Part shown: piece by piece, positions 1 to 11,800 of the stretch
How positions within the stretch are numbered: position 1 is the stretch's first letter
Layout of the letters: each line of letters opens with the position of its first letter
DNA from: Armigeres subalbatus
Taxonomy: Eukaryota; Arthropoda; Insecta; Diptera; Culicidae
Assembly: GCF_024139115.2 (NCBI RefSeq)
Contig: NC_085139.1
Span: 253,242,067-253,306,066, forward strand
DNA: 64,000 bases
Direction of reading: 5' to 3'
The notes under the pieces: generated by a model
The model's database searches: none
The model's input: only the letters and a program-made list of their open reading frames with translations
Told to the model about the DNA's origin: nothing
Translations under genes and position numbers: made by a program

Positions 1-1115
1 CCGTTTTCGTGCATTAGCTGCCATAGCTGGTCCCGATCGATTGTATCATATGCGGCTTTGAAGTCGATGAATAGATGATGTGTGGCCACGTTGTATTCGC
101 GGCATTTCTACAGTACTTGGCGAATGGCGAACACCTGGTCCGTGGTGGAGCGTTCGCCCATAAAACCCGTCTGGTACTGCCCCACGAACTCCCTTGCAAT
201 TGGTGCTAGTCGACGGCATAAAATTTGGGAGAGTACCTTGTAGGCGGCATTCAGCAATGTGATTGCGCGGTAGTTGCTACAATCCAGCTTATCGCCCTTT
301 TTGTAGATGGGACACACGACACCTTCCATCCACTCCTGTGGCAAAACTTCCTCCTCCCAAATCTTGGTAATGACCCAGTGCAGCGCTCTAGCCAGTGCCT
401 CACCACCGTGTTTAAATAGCTCTCCTGGTAGTTGGTCAACCCCAGGGGCTTTGTTGTTCTTCAGCCGGCTAATTTCCTCCTGGCTTTCCTGGAGATCCGG
501 AGCCGGTAGAATTATGTCCTGCGCGCGTTCCTCCAGGTCCATCACCATACCGCCATCTTCGTCTGCCACATCGCCATTCAGGTGTTCTTCGTAGTGCTGC
601 CGCCACCTTTGGATCACCTCACGCTCGTTCGTAAGAAGGTTCCCGTTTATGTCCTTACACATATCAGGCTGTGGCACGTGGCCCTTACGTGAACGGTTCA
701 ACTTCTCATAGAACTTTCGTGTGTTATTAGCGCGGTACAGTTGCTCCGTCTCTTCACGGTCTCGATCTGCCTGCTGACGCTTTTTTCTCCGGAAAATCGA
801 GTTTTGTCTGTTCCGCGCCTGTTTATATCGTGCCTCGTTCGCCCTCGTGCGGTGTTGCAGCAATCTCGCCCATGCTGTATTCTTCTCTTCTACTAACTGC
901 TCACATTCGCCGTCATACCAGTCGTTTCTCTGATCCGGGGTCACCGTGCCAAGTGCAGCGGTTGCGGTGCTACCAATGGCGGATCGAATATCTCTCCAGC
1001 CATCTTCAAGAGACGCTGCGCCTAGCTGCTCTTCCGTTGGGAGTGCCACTTCCAGCTGCTGCGCGTATTCTTGGGCTAGTCTGTCCAACACCTGTATATC
1101 GAGGTATGGAACATC
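1..1115 (-). mobile_element. RTE-like non-LTR retrotransposon fragment (reverse transcriptase N-terminal half), nonsense-mutated
   Basis: A minus-strand frame runs from about 1181 down to a stop at 108-110 and then continues in frame to the window edge. It encodes the region after the endonuclease and the first reverse transcriptase blocks: NNKAPGVDQLPGELFKHGG, then VVCPIYKKGDKLDCSNYR, then GQYQTGFMGERSTTDQVF. The polymerase box-A stretch FIDFKAAYDTIDR lies beyond the stop, at about 25-65. The stop TAG replaces a CAG (Gln) present in the related copy at 23375-23870, so this is a point nonsense mutation. Similarity to that copy starts near 1115, so the fragment is 5'-truncated, and the first ~20 residues of the open frame are unrelated flank. 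The active-site FADD box would lie left of the window. Assignment to the RTE clade is by resemblance; membership of the same family as 21600-25292 is seen directly. Confidence 0.9.
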
Positions 1116-1794
1116 AAGATGTAGAGAGTTGATTGTAAATAAAATTTCAACAAAATATTTTATTCCAGTAATTTTTTTCAAATAACACCTTTTAATGACA
1201 TTTAATTCTGCAGGTTTTATCGCCGTAGCTGACTAATAGTCGGTATAATTGTTTCTGCTCTTTCAGACTTGAGAAGAAAAACATATTTTTATATATACCA
1301 TATTTTTACTTCAGTTGGCAAAAAGTATTTTTCCTTATGATCATATGATCGTACATTTATTTTTAGGGATTATTGTCACTATAAGTTGTCGCGCAGATAG
1401 CGACAGCATGTTCCAAAAGTGTTCTTGAAGCCAGGTGATCATTCCAGCAGTGCTGGAGAAAAATCGAGTAAATCTGCATTCTGAACCTTGCTTCCATGTT
1501 TTCCTATCAATTGAATTTCCTGAAACCTTTTCTGCATGAACATCGGAGCACATTAACATGATAGTTGATGTTCAACGGGTTTTTCCTGGAGTTTCTAGCA
1601 ATTTTTCAGTTGAACTTCGCCGATCCCTAACTTGTTTTTAGGAATGAACGCATCCTTATTACGAAGCAGTGTAAGGCAACATTATTCTTACATGAAGATC
1701 AATATTAAGCTCGTCTAAATCAGAGGAAAACAGACATTTGCTATTTATATAGCCCGGGATAATAACAGGCCTACATAATATTTATGGGTATACC
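1116..1794. other. AT-rich DNA without recognisable gene
   Basis: No coding frame with family-like composition is seen. The longest frame (72 codons, minus strand, 1341-1559) has no recognisable motif. Nothing else could be identified here. Confidence 0.6.
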
Positions 1795-1985
1795 CCGTTA
1801 AGCATAAATACGTTAGGCAGAAAGACGTTAGGCATAAGTACGTTAGGCATAATGGACGTCAGGCATTAAATGACCCAAAGAACAGCCTATGACACGAAGA
1901 AGGCAGGATTATGCCAAACGTCCGTACATTATGCCTATCGTCCTTATGCCTAACGTACTTATGGCCTAACGTCACGGACCCATAT
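1795..1985. mobile_element. Small inverted-repeat (hairpin/MITE-like) element built of ACGTTAGGCATAA-type motifs
   Basis: The motif ACGTTAGGCATAA and close variants recur about four times from 1809 to 1860 and return as the complement from 1915 to 1975. The 18-mer CATAAGTACGTTAGGCAT at 1833-1850 has its exact reverse complement at 1946-1963, so the sequence can fold into a long hairpin. No transposase frame is present. A non-autonomous element is the simplest reading, but no target-site duplication could be fixed. Confidence 0.55.
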
Positions 1986-3795
1986 TTATGAAGTAATGCA
2001 TTTCATTAATCATGTTAATAACTACATAGTGGTGCGACAGAATCCCCAAATGCTACGAAAAATGGGCACAATGAAAACCTTCTCTTGTCAGGTAATGGTG
2101 TAGTGCATTTTCTGAAATCCTTCGCGGGTCGCACTTTGGGGATATCTGCCTTAATAGAAAACGAATGGAACAAACAAAATCCAAGATAGTGAATGCCAAA
2201 ACGTGTTTCTGTCCTCGATTCGTGCGATAATCCAATATGGATTCAACCAGTGACAAAACTTACATCCAATCTGAGATCCATTCAGTTGGTGATGGGAAAT
2301 CAAAACAGAGGCAAATCAAACGAACATAAAAGACGGAAGTCGCCTATTAAAACCTTTTTCCCACCAAGTGTCACCTTGCATGGCGGAAAGGAAAGCAAAT
2401 AGAAAGGTTAGGAATCCATTCGCTCTGTCTGTATGCACCACAGCACGACCAATGGAATCGCACTTTTGAATCCGATCCATAATGACTTGGACACGCGGAT
2501 CAGTAGCCCGCCACCATCGCATAGTGGCGATCAAACATACTACGCAGAGAGATGCTATGTACCAGCAATCTATATGTACGATGGGGAACTTATGTCTAAT
2601 GTATAGATGATGATGATGATGCTGCTGGCTGCGGCGCTGATGTTGATAGGAAAAAAAACATATCGCATCCTAGCGTGAACGGCTTGGGGTTGGACACGGA
2701 GTCGTCGCCGGCCCAGCCGCAACACATCTCCCTTACTATGCCACCGCCTGAGCCGGTGAAAGTTGTTTGCTTTGCCGATCGTTGTTGCTCGATGGTTGGT
2801 GCAGCTCAGCCCGCCGGTTTACGCGAAAAATTCAATCATTTGGATACGGCTGAATTGGAGGAATTTGTGATGTTTGCGAGAAAAATTTCCATTTGTGATG
2901 GATTTGAACGGCGAATGATCCTACTGAATGAGCTTCCTATCCTTACCATCTGATGGTGGATTATTGTTGTAATGGTTTCGATTACGATAGGCGCACCTTT
3001 GCCCTCTAATTTCCTGTGTTAAAATGTTTGTTCAATATCGGTCATAAATAGGTAACTATACTGAGCACACCGGCAGTGCACCGCCGAAGGCGAAGAGAGT
3101 TCAGAGCAAATTAATTTTTGCAATCACCATTTACTCCACCGAGCTGGAAGATAATTGTTTGCATCATTAGCACACATATATAGGCACACGGCGACACTTA
3201 CTTCCACAGTCCAGTGCGAGTGTGCGCGCCCACTTTATCAAGATATGTACTCAACCGGGCCCGGCTTCTAATCTACACACAATTTGGTACCGCGGCAGCA
3301 CCGAATGCGGGTGACACAAATTGAGAAAAAATGTGTGTACAACACTGATAACGATAACTCCCGATGCGGACCGGTGATATTGTGCCACGCAGGCGGCGAG
3401 TAGGCGGTAGATGTGTACCAAAGATGAGCAAATTTACAGTGTGTCAATAAACGGAATTGATTTACTATTTATAGGAAATTCGCTCCGCTAGCGAAGTGCG
3501 AATATTCGCTACACTGGAGAAGACGTGAAAAAATGTTATATAAATTAGAAAAAAACGTATTCCAAAAGATGAGGATGATTTATTTCTAAAAAAATTGATG
3601 GTGACGCCCTTACTAACCTCTTCTATTATATTTTCCCGGTTTGCACAACCAGTATGTAGTTTAATTGAAATTTACGCAATTTGCACGACCTGAGAAATTT
3701 GCCTAATTTGATCAATTAAAAACATTCTCCTACTTCAATTGCTGTACATTTCAACTCAGCGTCCTTGGAGTGGATATCGATCGCCGATGATTAAC
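1986..3795. other. Unattributed non-coding DNA
   Basis: No gene could be supported. A short GAT/GCT-rich microsatellite lies at about 2605-2645. A 92-codon plus-strand frame at 2675-2953 has no recognised motif and no splice context. The stretch 3060-3430 is richer in G+C and CpG than its surroundings, which could reflect host regulatory sequence, but nothing decisive is seen. Confidence 0.5.
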
Positions 3796-5038
3796 CTTCG
3801 TTCCACACTTCCGGGCTGTTAAGATAGCCTGTAAGTCCCGGATTAGTCTGATGAAAACCCTGGCCAAAAAACATCGGACTAACAACAGATACACCAGGTT
3901 AAGGGTGGGCCAGGCGATTATAGATAGTCGTCTACTCTACGGCCTGGAGCTAACCAGCTCCGCGCGGAGCGATTTATTGACCGTCCTCTCCCCGGTTTTC
4001 AACAATTATGTTCGGCTGGCCTCTGGACTGCTTCCTTCCACGCCAGCAGAAGCCGCTTGTGTTGACGCCGGTATCCTCCCCTTTCGACACCGAGTCCTAA
4101 TGGCTATCTGCAGCAAGGCTGCCACCTCAGGGGAGTGCAGGATCCCTCTCCTCGACGAGGTTGGCCGGATCTTGCGAAACGTGGCCGGCACTAGTCTCCC
4201 CCCAGTGGCGAGGGTCCACTGGCAAGAAGCAAAAAGCTGGCTAATGCCTCCTGCCAGGGTCGACCACACCATAGCCACCCGGTTTAGATGTGGGGAAAAT
4301 ACAGACGAGTTGAGAAGATCGTTCCTAGAACTGTTGGGAACACGATTCCAGAACCATGAAATCCGATACACCGATGATTCAGTCTCCAGCCGTGGTGTCG
4401 GTATTGGAGTTTCCGGTTCCGGCTTGAATAGGTCTCCTCGGCTGAAGCTGCTGCCATCTTCGTCGCAGCCACAGTTCCGGCCAACAAACCGATCGCAATC
4501 TTTACAGATTCAGCTAGCGTCGTCGCTGCTCTCCAGAGCGACACTCCTAGACACCCTTGGATCCAAGGAATACTGGCGGATATGGAACCAAATACTTGTC
4601 TCGTTTGGATCCCCGGCCATTGTGGCATCAGGGGAAACGTAGAAGCCGATGCTTTAGCAAGCGTTTATTACTTACATGGAAGCGTCTTCTTCCCATTAGG
4701 CGGACCCCAGTAACACCCGTGGATGTTTGTAAAAATGTCATCATCTTTTATTCATTTTATCGTTTATTTCGTTTATTTTATCTGTTTTTACAATAAGTTT
4801 GTTTTTTTAAGTATTAGAGTAATATAAAAATAGTTATAAGAAAGGCAACTGGCGAGCCCTAGGTTGGCACGCAAGAGGGGGCCCTCCGGCCCACCCTTCC
4901 CTCTTTCATCAGCACACATTCATGCATCGTGGCGGAACCCTTGGTTGGACCGCGAAGGGAGCTTCTCAAGCTCCTTTCCATACCGATGTTGAACTTAACC
5001 TAGAATTAAAAAAACACCTTTATAAAATTAAAAAAAAA
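3796..5038 (+). mobile_element. 5'-truncated non-LTR retrotransposon with ribonuclease H domain (I/LOA-like), 3' end with A-rich tail
   Basis: The element enters inside the reverse transcriptase thumb (about 3796), runs through a ribonuclease H domain to about 4670, then has a ~340-bp 3' region ending in A-rich sequence at about 5005-5038. The truncated 5' end and the A-rich 3' end are typical of target-primed insertion. A ribonuclease H domain after the reverse transcriptase occurs in I, LOA and related clades, and LOA-type elements are known from Aedes; which clade this is cannot be settled from a tail alone. A minus-strand RTE-like fragment abuts directly at 5039. Confidence 0.8.
3806..4670 (+). 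pseudogene. Reverse transcriptase thumb plus ribonuclease H, frameshifted
   Basis: The first frame reads KTLAKKHRTNNRYTRLRVG, then SRLLYGLELTSSARSDLL, which is the conserved post-polymerase region, and reaches the first ribonuclease H aspartate in YTDDS (usually YTDGS) near 4370. Between about 4420 and 4437 the reading shifts to another frame, which carries the rest of the domain: the glutamate in AEAAAIFVAA, the second aspartate in FTDSASVVAAL, and the C-terminal HCGIRGNVEADALA with its His and Asp, ending near 4665. All four acidic or histidine positions of a ribonuclease H can therefore be read, but not in one frame. This is a dead copy. The frame around 3796-3850 also contains a stop just upstream of the recognisable thumb. 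Confidence 0.85.
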
Positions 5039-5645
5039 GCTTCATCTGCATCCCGATCACCATAAAGCCAACTCCACGTTATGTTCTGTTTCCGCCGCTA
5101 TAGTAGATGCGATACTTGAATGAAGTGTTAGATATGGGATCCACCGCCCGGAATTCGCGTTCTCCAGTTCCGGGCCACCGTATTTCCTGGATTGCTTCTA
5201 CACACACGACGACATTCTGCAGCTCACGAGCCAGGAGCCCAACACGAACGGGTTCATTCAAAGTTCTCACGTTCCAAGATCCGACTTTCCAATCGTTGTC
5301 CTTTATTCGTTACCGGGCCTGTCGCCGTTGAATCATTCCATTTGCTCTACTTTGGCCTTTCTTGGTAACTGTAGAAACTTCGGTAGGCTACCTTACCAGG
5401 GTTACGCTAGCTACATCGCGTTGAAGGGACTGCCTTCTCGATGCTGACACGAGTCCTTCGTTGCACTCGGACGATGATCAGCCGCCTCTAACATGGAGGA
5501 CAGACGCTCGATCAGATTTGCACTTCCGGAGAGGAGCAAATCCCCCCTTCCCTGACAGCATACGACCATAGTTCCTACCGGGATTGGTTACCCGATCTCC
5601 CCTATGGTTGCTCGTATTCCGGCCAGCGCCACGAGGAGGAGGGGA
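5039..5645 (-). mobile_element. RTE-like non-LTR retrotransposon, 5' UTR and start of endonuclease
   Basis: Read on the minus strand, about 310 bp of leader (5645 to ~5330) is followed by DNDWKVGSWNVRTL, ARELQNVVVCVEAIQEIRW and EFRAVDPISNTSFKYR, the N-terminus of an APE-type endonuclease including the catalytic Glu region (VEAIQEIRW). The leader-to-start arrangement matches the element at 21600 (there RRRIKDHDCKLGTWNCKSL), so the two are relatives, but the sequence here is a different subfamily. A one-base frameshift follows YYSGGNRT near 5075; after it the frame reads RGVGFMVIGMQMK and stops being recognisable at 5039, where the LINE at 3796-5038 ends. Everything downstream of the endonuclease start is missing. 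Confidence 0.8.
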
Positions 5646-5696
5646 TAGGAGCTGCTGGGTAAGAGGGAAATGTGGTCTATTTTAAGTTATAGAAAC

Positions 5697-7045
5697 ATGC
5701 CTTGGAAATTAAGGATATTTCCCCTGGAAGTTGAGAAAACTTCCCCCAGAAGGATACTTCCCCTGGAAGTTGAGAAAACTTCCCCCAGAAGGATACTTCC
5801 CTTGGAAGCTGAGAAAACTTCCCCGAAAAGTTGGGGAAACTTCCCCCAGAATGATACTTCTTCTGGAAGTAAGGAAAACTTCCCTTAGAAATTAGGAAAT
5901 TTTCCCCCGAAAGTTGGGGGAATTTCCCCCAGAAGATGGGAAACTTCGCCTGGATGTTGGGAAAACTTCACCCAGTTGTTGAAAAAAAATCCTCCCGAAG
6001 TTAAGGAAACTTTCCCCAAAAGTTGATGAAACTTCTTCCGGAATTTGGGAGAACTTCCTCCGAATGTTGGGGAAAATTCCCCCGAAACTTGGGGAAACTT
6101 CTTCCGGAAGTTAGTAAAACTTCTTCCGGAAGTTGGAGAAACTTCCCTTAGAAGTTGAGGAAACTTCCCCCAGAAGTTAGAAAAACTTTCTCCGGAAATT
6201 AAGGATACTTCCCCTGGAAGTTTAGAAAACTTCCCCCAGAAGTTGGGGAAACTTTCCCCAGAAGTTGATGATACTTTTCCCGGAAGTTGGGGAATCTTCC
6301 TCCAGAAGTTTGGAAACTTTCCCAGAAGTTGAAAAACTTGGGAAACCTTCTCCCGGAAGATAAGGAAACATTCGCCGGAAGCTGATGATTTTTTTTCTTC
6401 CTTCAGAAGTTTGGAAACTTTCCCAAAAGTTGAAAAACTTGGGGAACCTTCTCCCGGAAGATAAGGAAACTTTCGCCGGAAGCTGATGATTTTTTCCCCC
6501 GGAAGTTGGGGAAACTTCCTCCGAAAGTTGGGGAAACTTCCCCCGAAAGTTGGGGCAACTTCCCTTGGAAGTTGAGGAAAAATGCTCTGGAAGTTGGGGA
6601 AACTTCCCCCCGAAGGTGAAAAAACTTCCCCCGAATGTTGGAGAAACTTCCCCCTGAAGTTAGGAAACTTCCCCAAGAAGTTGTTAACAATTCACTCTGA
6701 AGTTATGGAAACTTCCCCCGAAAATTAAGGATACTTCCCCTGGAAGTTGAGAAAACTTCCCCCTGATGTTGGGGAATCTTACCCCCGAAGTTAAGGAAAC
6801 TTTCCCCGAAAGTTGATGAAACTTCTCCCGGAATTTGGGGAACCTTCCTCCGAAAGTTGGGAAAACTTCCCCCCAAGGTTGGAGAAACTTACCACAGAGG
6901 TTTGGGGAAACTTTCCATGAAAGTTGGTGTAACTTTCCCCAGAAGTTGGGAAAACTGCACCCAGAAGTTGAGGAATCTTCCCCCGGAGGTTGAGGAAACT
7001 TATCCCAGAAGTTTCGAGAAACTTCCCTCGGAAGTGATTTGGTGA
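5697..7045. repeat. Array A: ~21-22 bp minisatellite with GAAGTT/AACTTC palindromic arms
   Basis: About 60 diverged units. Each contains GAAGTT, a G-rich spacer and AACTTC followed by a C run, so each unit is an imperfect inverted repeat and both strands look alike. Local higher-order duplication is visible: a block beginning CAGAAGTTTGGAAAC at 6303 recurs at 6414 (111 bp apart), and a TTAAGGATACTTCCCC block recurs near 5707, 6198 and 6726. Open frames on both strands (for example 5885-6676 minus) are simple translations of the repeat (FPNFRGKFP-like) and have no protein motif. They are not genes. Confidence 0.9.
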
Positions 7046-7264
7046 TTTCCTAAGAATTTTTTCTGGGTTTTCAACTTTCCATTCGGTTAAATTTTCGTTA
7101 TCGATTTTGTTTCTGTTAAAGCTCAAGAACATATTCATATTAGTATTTTTTAACCCGGCTTCTTCTTTTATTGCAGCGGTTCTCAACTTGAAATACATGT
7201 ACCCCTGGGGGTACCTTCGCTGACCCCCAGGTCAGTAATGGCGGTTATTAAAGTTATTAAGATA

Positions 7265-8612
7265 TTAACCTTCTGTCTGTGCTCAAAAAAACTTACGTTG
7301 TCTGTGCTCTGGGGTCAAATTGACCCCAAATTGAAATTGCTATAACTTTTTTAATGTTTGGCCAATTTTGGATTTATGGGGCTGTTTCGAAAGATAATTT
7401 AATCATCTTTCAGGTCGTTATCAAAGATTGACTATTGGTGGGCGGGTACATCGCGGAGAGAGGTTTTAGTGAACATAGGTATAAAACCAGTGATTTTTCA
7501 TGATTATTTGACTTAAATCCGAAAATCCTACCCATTTTGAACTGCACCTTTTTTAAAAAAGTTATGCAGGAAGGCATGTGCTCTGGCATGAGGTGTTGAT
7601 AAGTTTAGAACTCGGCCGCCAGGTGGTGGTATATTTGAATTCATTCTTTTGAACTACTTAAGATATTCCGCGATATATAGAATTCTCCTCAGTGTAAATA
7701 TTCTTATCGCACAAATTCAAAAATTGGAAGACGTACTCATTATATTGAGCACCGCTTTGTTGTGCTGAACATGCTGAACATGCTGAACAATGTTGCCGAA
7801 TACAACTTGAGTGTAGGTATGAGGGATCTCAATCTAAAGCAATATTTCATATATGCAAGAATATTGCAAGTACGCTAGCGCCGCCTATTTGTAAATTTCC
7901 TAATTATTTATTCCGTCACATGACAGTCCATTCCCACCAGACGAACTTTATTAAAGACGTCATCTTTACAAATTTCAAATTTGTGCGATAAGAATATTTA
8001 TAATGAGGAAAATTCCATATATCGGAATTACTTGAGTAGTCTAAATTAATGAATTCAAATATACCGCCACCTAGCGACCAAGCTCTAAACTAATCAATGC
8101 CTCATATCAAAGCACACGCCTTTCTGCATAACCTTTTTGAAAAGGTGCAGTTCAAAATGGGTAGGATTTTCAGATAAATAAAAGGTAAAAGTAAAGTAAA
8201 AACTAAAATAAGCATGAAAAATCACTGTTTTTGTACCCTTTTTACGAAAACCCCTCCCCGCAATGTACCCGCCCACCTATAGTCAATCTTTAGTAACGAC
8301 CTGAAAGATGATTAAATTATCTTTCGAAACAGCCCCAAAAATCCAAAATTGGCCAAGCATTAAAAAAGTTATAGTAATTTCAATTTGGGGTCAATTTGAC
8401 CCCAGAGCACAGACAACGTAAGTTTTTTGAAAAAAGTATTCTGTAGCGCATATTTTCAAGATTTTTGAAGTGAATTTGCACATAGGAGTTAGATCTCGGC
8501 GAGTTTTACCAAACTACCAAAAATTAGGAGAATCGGTTGAAAACTAAAAAAATGGCAGCCACTCAAAGTGGCCTGGGGTCATATTGACCCCAGAGCACAG
8601 ACAAAAGGTTAA
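7265..8612. mobile_element. TTAA-flanked foldback element, copy 1 (piggyBac-type non-autonomous)
   Basis: TTAA at 7265-7268 and 8609-8612 bounds 1340 bp with ends CCTTCTGTCTGTGCTC and, inverted, CCTTTTGTCTGTGCTC. TTAA targets with CCY...RGG ends are characteristic of the piggyBac superfamily. The arms are long: the left arm (to about 7730) reappears inverted in the right arm (about 7980-8440), including the GGGGTCAAATTGACCCC near-palindrome and a segment ending in CCTACCCATTTTGAACTGCA. The right arm carries an extra ~150 bp before its terminus. No transposase is encoded. A second copy lies at 25393-27029; relative to it this copy lacks roughly 330 bp of the central region. Confidence 0.85.
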
Positions 8613-8885
8613 AAAAGTTAAGAAAAAAATATTGGCGAATTTTTGATAATTGTATGAGTTTTTATTTTAAAACTTTGTATCATAAATAATATGCAAGACG
8701 ATCTGTCAATCGAAGCCTATTGAATCCTACCAACCACAACCCGCACAGTGCATGAAGGGCTCTGGGACAAAAATTTAAAAAATCTACAGATACAATCTAC
8801 CTGATCGAAACAAAATGTTGAATAATATATTAAGAATATGTTTCTGAATTGAAATCTCGAATTTTAATTTCAAAAGGCACGTAAG

Positions 8886-11800
8886 GCTACTTTCAAAAAG
8901 TTCGGAAGCCTCCTTTCAAGAGGCTCGGAAGCCTCCTTTCAAGAGGCTCGGAAGCCTCCTTTCAAGAGGCTCGGAAGCCTCCTTTCAAGAGGCTCGGAAG
9001 CCTCCTTTCAAGAGGCTCAGGCCTCCTTCAAGAGGCCTCAGGCCTTCTTTCAAGAGGCTCAGAAGCCTCCTTCAAGAGGCTTGGAAGCCTCCTTCAAGAG
9101 GCCCCAGCCTCCTTCAAGAGGCCCGGAAGCCCCTTTCAAGAGGCTCCAGCCTCCTTTCAAGAGGCTCGGAAGCCTCCTTTCAAGAGGCTCAGCCTCCTTT
9201 CAAGAGGCTCAAGCCTCCTTTCAAGAGGCCTCAGGAAGCCTCCTTTCAAGAGGCTCAGAAGCCTCCTTTCAAGAGGCCTCGAAGCCTCCTTCAAGAGGCC
9301 TCAGGCCTCCTTCAAGAGGCTCAGGAAGCCTCCTTCAAGAGGCCCAGCCTCCTTCAAGAGGCCTGGAAGCCTCCTTCAAGAGGCCCGGAAGCCTCCTTCA
9401 AGAGGCTCCGAAGCCTCCTTTCAAGAGGCCTCAGGCCTCCTTTCAAGAGGCCTCGAAGCCTCCTTCAAGAGGCCCCAGCCTCCTTTCAAGAGACTCAGCC
9501 TCCTTTCAAGAGGCTCGAAGCCTCCTTCAAAAGGCCTCAGAAGCCTGTTTCAAGAGGCTCGAAAGACTCCTTCCAGAGGCTTGGAAGCCTCCTTTCAAGA
9601 GGCCTCGGAAGCCTCCTTTCAAGAGGCTCAGGAAGCCTCCTTTCAAGAGGCCCGGAAGCCTCCTTCAAGAGGCTCAGAAGCCTCCTTTCGAGAGGGCCTC
9701 AGAAGCCTCCTTTCAAGAGGCCCCAGCCTCCTTTCAAGAGGCTCGGAAGCCTCCTTCAAGAGGCCTCAGGCCTCCTTTCAAGAGGCTCAAAAGCCTCCTT
9801 TCAAGAGGCTGGAGAGCCTCCTTCAAGAGGCCCAAGCCTCCTTCAAGAGGCCTGGAAGCCTCCTTCAAGAGGCTCAGAAGCCTCCTTTCAAGAGGCCTGG
9901 AAGCCTCCCTTCAAGAGGGCCCAGCCTCCTTTCAAGAGGCTCAGAAGCCTCCTTCAAGAGGCCTCAAGCCTCCTTCAAGAGGCCCGGAAGCCTCCTTCAA
10001 GAGGCCTCAAGCCTCCTTTCAAGAGGCCTGGAAGCCTCCTTTCAAGAGGCCTCAAGCCTCCTTCAAGAGGCCCAAGCCTCCTTTCAAGAGGCCCCAGCCT
10101 CCCTTCAAGAGGCCCAGAAGCCTCCTTCAAGAGGCCTCGGCCTCCTTTCAAGAGGCTCAGCCTCTCAAGAGGCCCAGCCTCCTTCAAGAGGCTCAGCCTC
10201 CTTTCAAGAGGCCCGGAAGCCTCCTTCAAGAGGCCTCAGCCTCCCTTCAAGAGGCCTGGAAGCCTCCTTCAAGAGGCCCCAGCCTCCTTCAAGAGGCCTG
10301 GAAGCCTCCTTCAAGAGGCCCGGAAGCCTCCTTCAAGAGGCCCAGAGCCTCCTTCAAGAGGCCTCGGAAGCCTCCTTCAAGAGGCTCCGGAAGCCTCCTT
10401 TCAAGAGGCTCAAGCCTCCTTCAAGAGGCCTCAGAAGCCTCCTTCAAGAGGCCCAAGCCTCCTTTCAAGAGGCTCAAGCCTCCTTTCAAGAGGCCTGGAA
10501 GCCTCCTTCAAGAGGCCTCGGAAACCTCCTTTCAAGAGGCCTGGAAGCCTCCTTCAAGAGGCCTCAGAAGCCTCCTTTCAAGAGGCCTCGGAAGCCTCCT
10601 TTCAAGAGGGCTCGCCTCCTTTCAAGAGGCCCGGAAGCCTCCTTTCAAGAGGCCCGGAAGCCTCCTTTCAAGAGGCTCAGAAGCCTCCTTTCAAGAGGCT
10701 CAGAGCCTCCTTTCAAGAGGCCTGGAAGCCTCCTTTCAAGAGGCTCAGAAGCCTCCTTCAAGAGGCCTGGAAACCTCCCCTTCAAGAGGCCCGGAAGCCT
10801 CCTTTCAAGAGGCCTCGGAAGCCCTCCTTTCAAAAGGCTCCGGAAGCTTTCCTTTCAAGAGGCTCGGAAGCCTCCTTTCAAGAGGCTCAGAAGCCTCCTT
10901 CAAGAGGCTCAGAAGCCTCCTTTCAAGAGGCCTGGAAGCCTCCTTCAAGAGGCCCAGCCTCCTTTCAAGAGGCTCAGGCCTCCTTTCAAGAGGCTCAAGC
11001 CTCCTTTCTAGAGGCTCAGAAGCCTCCTTTCAAGAGGCTCAGAGCCTCCTTTCAAGAGGCTCAGAGCCTCCTTCAAGAGGCCCAGCCTCTTTCAAGAGGC
11101 CTCAGCCTCCCCTTTCAAGAGGCTCAGAAGCCTCCCCTTTCAAGAGGCCCGGAAGCCTCCCCTTTAAAGAGGCCTCAGAAGCCTCCTTTCAGAGGCTCAG
11201 GCCTCCTTGCAAGAGGCTCAAAGCCTCCTTGCAAGAGGCTCGGAAGCCTCCTGCAAGAGGCCTCAGCCTCCTTGCAAGAGGCCTGGAAGCCTCCTTGCAA
11301 GAGGCTCGGAAGCCTCCTTGCAAGAGGCCTGGAAGCCTCGTTGCAAGAGGCCCGGAAGCCTCCCTTCAAGAGGCCTCAAGAGCCTCCCTTCAAGAGGCTC
11401 AGCCTCCCTGCAAGAGGCTCCGGAAGCCTCCTTGCAAGAGGCCCCAGCCTCCTTCAAGAGGGCCCAGCCTCCTTTCAAGAGGCCCGGAAGCCTCCTTTCA
11501 AGAGGCTCAGGCCTCCTTTCAAGAGGCCCGGAGGCCTCCTTCAAGAGTCCCGGAAGCCTCCTTTCAAGAGGCTCAAGCCTCCTTCAAGAGGCCCGGAAGC
11601 CCCTTCAAGAGGCCTCAGCCTCCTTTCAAGAGGCCTGAGCCTCCTTTCAAGAGGCCTCAGCCTCCTTCAAGAGGCCCGGAAGCCTCCTTTCAAGAGGCTC
11701 AGCCTCCTTTCAAGAGGCTCGGAAGCCTCCTTTCAAGAGGCTCGGAGGCATCCTTTCAAGAGACTCGGAAGGCTCCTTCAAAAGTGGCTCGGGAGCCTCC

